This document shows, one piece after another, positions 60,956 to 64,000 of a stretch of DNA of 64,000 nt. Numbering within the stretch: position 1 is the stretch's first letter; each line of letters opens with the position of its first letter. Location: NCBI RefSeq assembly GCF_030408815.1, contig NZ_CP047355.1, positions 2,294,001 through 2,358,000 of the forward strand, written 5' to 3'. Source of the stretch: Corynebacterium freiburgense. Lineage in GTDB: Bacteria > Actinomycetota > Actinomycetes > Mycobacteriales > Mycobacteriaceae. The notes beneath the pieces were generated by a model. The model worked only from the letters and a program-made list of their open reading frames with translations. It was not told the origin of the DNA and did no database searches. Made by a program: the position numbers and the translations under genes.

Positions 60956-61588
60956 ATGAGCTCGGAAATCACCGCAAAAAACGATCGCCTGGTATGGATC
61001 GATCTGGAAATGACCGGCCTGGACCCGGAACGCCACGTAATTGTAGAAGTCGCCGCCATAATTACCGACGCCAAACTCAATATCATTAGCGAAGGCATAG
61101 ACCTTGTAGTTCACGCCACCGAAGAAGAACTACGAGAAATGGATGGCTTTGTTACGGAAATGCACCTAAATAGCGGACTCGTAGATGAAATCCGCGAATC
61201 CAATACCACCCTGCAGGATGCCGAAAACGCCGTGGTCGCGCTCGTCGAAAAGCACTGCGAACCCCAACCCCTGCTTGCCGGAAATTCCATTGCCACCGAT
61301 CGCTCATTTATACGCCACCATATGCCGCGTCTCGACGCCGCGCTGCACTACCGAATGATCGACGTTTCCAGCATTAAAGAACTCGCCCGCCGCTGGTACC
61401 CGCGCGCCTATTACAACCAACCAACCAAAGGTATGGCACACCGGGCGCTCGCCGATATTGTCGAATCAATACGCGAACTCGACTACTACCGGCGCAGCAT
61501 CTTTACCCCCACCCCCGGGCTCACCACCGACCAAGCACTCCAAGCATCCCGCGATGCCACCCACACCTACCAGCAGTTTTTGCAATAA
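60956..61588 (+). CDS. orn: Oligoribonuclease
   Basis: A 210-residue DEDDh exonuclease. [20 protein letters not shown] supplies Asp and Glu, [10 protein letters not shown] the second Asp, and [18 protein letters not shown] the His and last Asp. It degrades RNA dinucleotides (including pGpG) to monomers. It starts one base after the cmrA stop, so it is in one operon with it. Confidence 0.95.
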   Translation: MSSEITAKNDRLVWIDLEMTGLDPERHVIVEVAAIITDAKLNIISEGIDLVVHATEEELREMDGFVTEMHLNSGLVDEIRESNTTLQDAENAVVALVEKHCEPQPLLAGNSIATDRSFIRHHMPRLDAALHYRMIDVSSIKELARRWYPRAYYNQPTKGMAHRALADIVESIRELDYYRRSIFTPTPGLTTDQALQASRDATHTYQQFLQ

Positions 61589-61632
61589 CACAAAAGTGGG
61601 TTACTATAGTCCTCGCTGCTAAATACAGCAAT

Positions 61633-61706
61633 GGTGGCTGTAGTTCAGCTGGTAGAGCACCAGATTGTGATTCTGGTTGTCGCGGGTTCGAGCCCCGTCA
61701 GCCACC
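61633..61706 (+). tRNA. tRNA-His (anticodon GTG)
   Basis: Cloverleaf with acceptor GTGGCTG/CAGCCAC plus the extra G at -1 (61633) paired with C73, a tRNA-His mark. Anticodon stem CCAGA/TCTGG around loop TTGTGAT, anticodon GTG; T-arm GCGGGTTCGAGCCCCGT. Confidence 0.95.
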
Positions 61707-61715
61707 CCGAAGTGG

Positions 61716-61748
61716 ACACCCCGCACATGTTTTTGTGTGGGGTGTTTC
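61716..61748 (+). terminator. Terminator of tRNA-His
   Basis: ACACCCCGCAC (61716-61726) and GTGTGGGGTGT (61735-61745) form an 11-bp stem with one wobble pair and a T-rich 8-base loop, followed by TTCATTGTTT. Confidence 0.65.
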
Positions 61749-61949
61749 ATTGTTTAAGGCTTAGGTTTTCGCTACCTACATCAACTGAGTTCGAGTTAGT
61801 CAACGATTTCAGCTTTTAGCGAGCCTGATGAAAGTTAAGGCAGCTTGATACGACCCCTCCATCACCTGCGCTTCACCAAACTTCTCAAGTGCAACAAGCT
61901 TAGTGGGCATAGAATATCCGAAATCGAACCAATATTCATGCTAAAAAAT
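61749..61949. other. Left flank of the CRISPR array
   Basis: 200 bases between tRNA-His and the first repeat. No gene is seen. GCCTGATGAAAGTTAAGG at 61823-61840 resembles the first half of the CRISPR repeat with a deletion and could be a decayed repeat. The region could be leader or trailer, depending on orientation. Confidence 0.4.
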
Positions 61950-63930
61950 GTTTCAATGAAAGTCCTCTACAAAAGTAGAGGAAACGCCAACGTCGTGCGC
62001 TGGAGAGAACTGCCTTCACTGCCTCAATGAAAGTCCTCTACAAAAGTAGAGGAAACATCTGCTGAGGAATCCGCTCATACAGGGCGTTTTTCGTGCCTCA
62101 ATGAAAGTCCTCTACAAAAGTAGAGGAAACTCCGACCCGGCTATGAGGCTACCCACACCAAGCGGGGCCTCAATGAAAGTCCTCTACAAAAGTAGAGGAA
62201 ACACAAATCCCCACGCGTGGTGCATCTGGGATTCGACTCGCCTCAATGAAAGTCCTCTACAAAAGTAGAGGAAACCTCAATAGAATCGAGCAATTCACCT
62301 GTCGCTACCGAGCCTCAATGAAAGTCCTCTACAAAAGTAGAGGAAACGAACAAGATTCGCGGTTACGGCAAGCCAATTATCGGGCCTCAATGAAAGTCCT
62401 CTACAAAAGTAGAGGAAACAGGTTGTTGGCGGCGGTTCGGGTGGCCATTTCCGCGCCTCAATGAAAGTCCTCTACAAAAGTAGAGGAAACGTGTTTTCTT
62501 ATTCTTCGTCCACACCTTCTGGCATAGGCCTCAATGAAAGTCCTCTACAAAAGTAGAGGAAACTGCACCTCAAGGCTAGTGATGAACAGATTGTAGATGC
62601 CTCAATGAAAGTCCTCTACAAAAGTAGAGGAAACCAAACTCATATCACGCGTGGACCCTGCAAGATCGAGCCTCAATGAAAGTCCTCTACAAAAGTAGAG
62701 GAAACTCCAACTCCACACCAACCCGCACAGTTTGCTTACGGGCCTCAATGAAAGTCCTCTACAAAAGTAGAGGAAACACCGCACTTCCACAAACTGTGGC
62801 TGTGCCTGATACGCCTCAATGAAAGTCCTCTACAAAAGTAGAGGAAACTTTTGTCTGAATGCTGGTTCGTAAGGGGTCGTGCTGGCCTCAATGAAAGTCC
62901 TCTACAAAAGTAGAGGAAACAGGCGATTATCTGCTTCATGGTCCCTTGCTCACCCAAGCCTCAATGAAAGTCCTCTACAAAAGTAGAGGAAACGTGAACT
63001 ATGGGGCCCTACCACCGCACAAGCCGGGCCTCAATGAAAGTCCTCTACAAAAGTAGAGGAAACTCTGATCTTCCATAACTCGCCCTTCGACATTCCTCCG
63101 CTGCCTCAATGAAAGTCCTCTACAAAAGTAGAGGAAACCTCACAAACCGTAATGCGGAATCAGTTGCAGTCAGCGGGCCTCAATGAAAGTCCTCTACAAA
63201 AGTAGAGGAAACACGCACATGATTCTGAGAAAGTGTTCCAACGGTTCACGCCTCAATGAAAGTCCTCTACAAAAGTAGAGGAAACATGCGGCTATTGAGC
63301 ACCGCTGGAAATTGTCCGATGCCTCAATGAAAGTCCTCTACAAAAGTAGAGGAAACGCGCGCATCAAAAACGTTGAGGGCGCAGCATCCGGTGCCTCAAT
63401 GAAAGTCCTCTACAAAAGTAGAGGAAACTTCTATGCTGTCCGCCTCTTCCCTATTGCAACGCCAGCCTCAATGAAAGTCCTCTACAAAAGTAGAGGAAAC
63501 AGGTCCACCCACGGCTCAAAAGTGTCCGGGTCCTCGGCCTCAATGAAAGTCCTCTACAAAAGTAGAGGAAACCTCACTCGCAGGTAGCAAATCAATAACA
63601 ACAGCGGGCCTCAATGAAAGTCCTCTACAAAAGTAGAGGAAACGCAGTGGCTGGCTATGGCTACCGCGTACCAAGCCAAGCCTCAATGAAAGTCCTCTAC
63701 AAAAGTAGAGGAAACTCCCCTGTAAGACATTCGTCCCGAATGATTAGACGAGCCTCAATGAAAGTCCTCTACAAAAGTAGAGGAAACTAGGTCAACGAAT
63801 CTTTGGCCGTCTTTTTCTTTGTGCCTCAATGAAAGTCCTCTACAAAAGTAGAGGAAACGCCAGAGTGTCGGAATCAATGAATTGCTCAGGCGAAGCCTCA
63901 ATGAAAGTCCTCTACAAAAGTAGAGGAAAC
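61950..63930. CRISPR. CRISPR array, 28 repeats and 27 spacers
   Basis: The 36-base repeat begins GCCTCAATGAAAGTC and ends CAAAAGTAGAGGAAAC, and contains the hairpin TCCTCTAC-AAAA-GTAGAGGA. Repeats start at 61950, 62021, 62095, 62167, 62240, 62312, 62384, 62455, 62528, 62599, 62670, 62742, 62813, 62885, 62958, 63028, 63103, 63177, 63250, 63321, 63393, 63465, 63537, 63608, 63680, 63752, 63823 and 63895. Spacers are 34 to 39 bases and all look distinct. Only the first repeat differs (GTTTC instead of GCCTC). Variable spacer length, hairpin position and the ...GAGGAAAC end resemble type III (for example III-A of M. tuberculosis); types I-B or I-C cannot be excluded. No cas genes are in the window. 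Confidence 0.97.
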
Positions 63931-64000
63931 TGCCCTGATTTTATACTATGCCTGACCTTTGGGAAAACTGACAGCCCGCGAGCAACCTTCTTAACTTTGG
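63931..64000. other. Right flank of the CRISPR array
   Basis: Seventy bases after the last repeat without another repeat, so the array ends here. An AT-rich patch (TTTTATACTATG) lies just beyond the last repeat, as a leader would on the minus strand. The window stops too early to decide. Confidence 0.4.

Noticed and set aside
61823..61840. Possible extra degenerate CRISPR repeat left of the array
   Set aside because: Only about half of the repeat is matched, with a deletion, and the spacing to the first repeat is too long; kept only as a hint on orientation.
61631..63587. Reading frames inside the CRISPR array with a repeated MKVLYKSRGN-type peptide
   Set aside because: The peptide repeats are only the translated CRISPR repeats.

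Overview
The window reads as chromosomal DNA of a Corynebacterium of moderate GC content. It carries a mycolate-reductase-like SDR next to orn, a mycothiol-dependent-type DsbA protein, paired ClpP1/ClpP2, PucR-controlled gabTD, likely leaderless genes with TANNNT -10 boxes about 7 bases before the ATG, and Corynebacterium-like gene order. Much of it is core genome. The accessory parts are a RiPP (ribosomally made, modified peptide) gene cluster, a beta-glucoside operon with a broken regulator, a large CRISPR array and a family of intergenic repeats.

Layout. 1-6.3 kb: the end of a universal stress protein, an APC permease, then valS-folC-DUF4233 on the minus strand. 7-13.9 kb: an HNH/DUF222 protein, gabT-gabD with a divergent PucR-type regulator, and mdh. 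14.5-22.7 kb: a TetR regulator, an exported VWA protein, the clpX / clpP1P2 / tig proteolysis and folding group, tRNA-Pro and tRNA-Gly. 22.9-26.9 kb: a small HTH-like protein, a DUF1542-type membrane protein, a first copy of a composite repeat, rpiB and a radical SAM/SPASM protein. 26.9-34.6 kb: an exported HNH-excalibur lipoprotein, then the cluster described next. 34.6-51.8 kb: DsbA-family protein, pepN, a two-component system joined to a DASS transporter and glycerate kinase, PrsW, truncated haemoglobin, metB, thioesterase, MerR plus aldo/keto reductase, ettA. 52-64 kb: the second repeat copy, an SSB-like gene, copD/ctaG, tRNA-Arg, the bgl operon, mycolate reductase, orn, tRNA-His and a 28-repeat CRISPR array.

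The main discovery is at 27697-33769 on the minus strand. A 46-residue peptide gene at 33629-33769, not flagged by length-based gene finding, encodes a close relative of subtilosin A: three Cys with the same spacing, an identical GPIPDFE block, and Phe at two of the three acceptor positions. Downstream, in one tightly packed run, lie a small membrane protein, an ABC ATPase, a permease, a radical SAM/SPASM enzyme with a PqqD-like N-terminus, two small proteins fitting a split M16 peptidase (one with HFLEH), and a multi-spanning membrane protein. These are the roles of the Bacillus subtilis sbo-alb operon (AlbB, C, D, A, E, F, G), in a different order and an actinobacterial host. I infer that the cluster makes, exports and confers immunity to a sactipeptide bacteriocin.

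Other points: bglG is cut by one in-frame TAA although the RNA antiterminator target and terminator before bglF look intact; the CRISPR repeats carry a strong hairpin and end in GAAAC like type III repeats, with no cas genes in the window; two copies of a 0.6-0.7 kb non-coding element contain three similar hairpins each and share a motif, AGGCAGATTT, with other intergenic sites.
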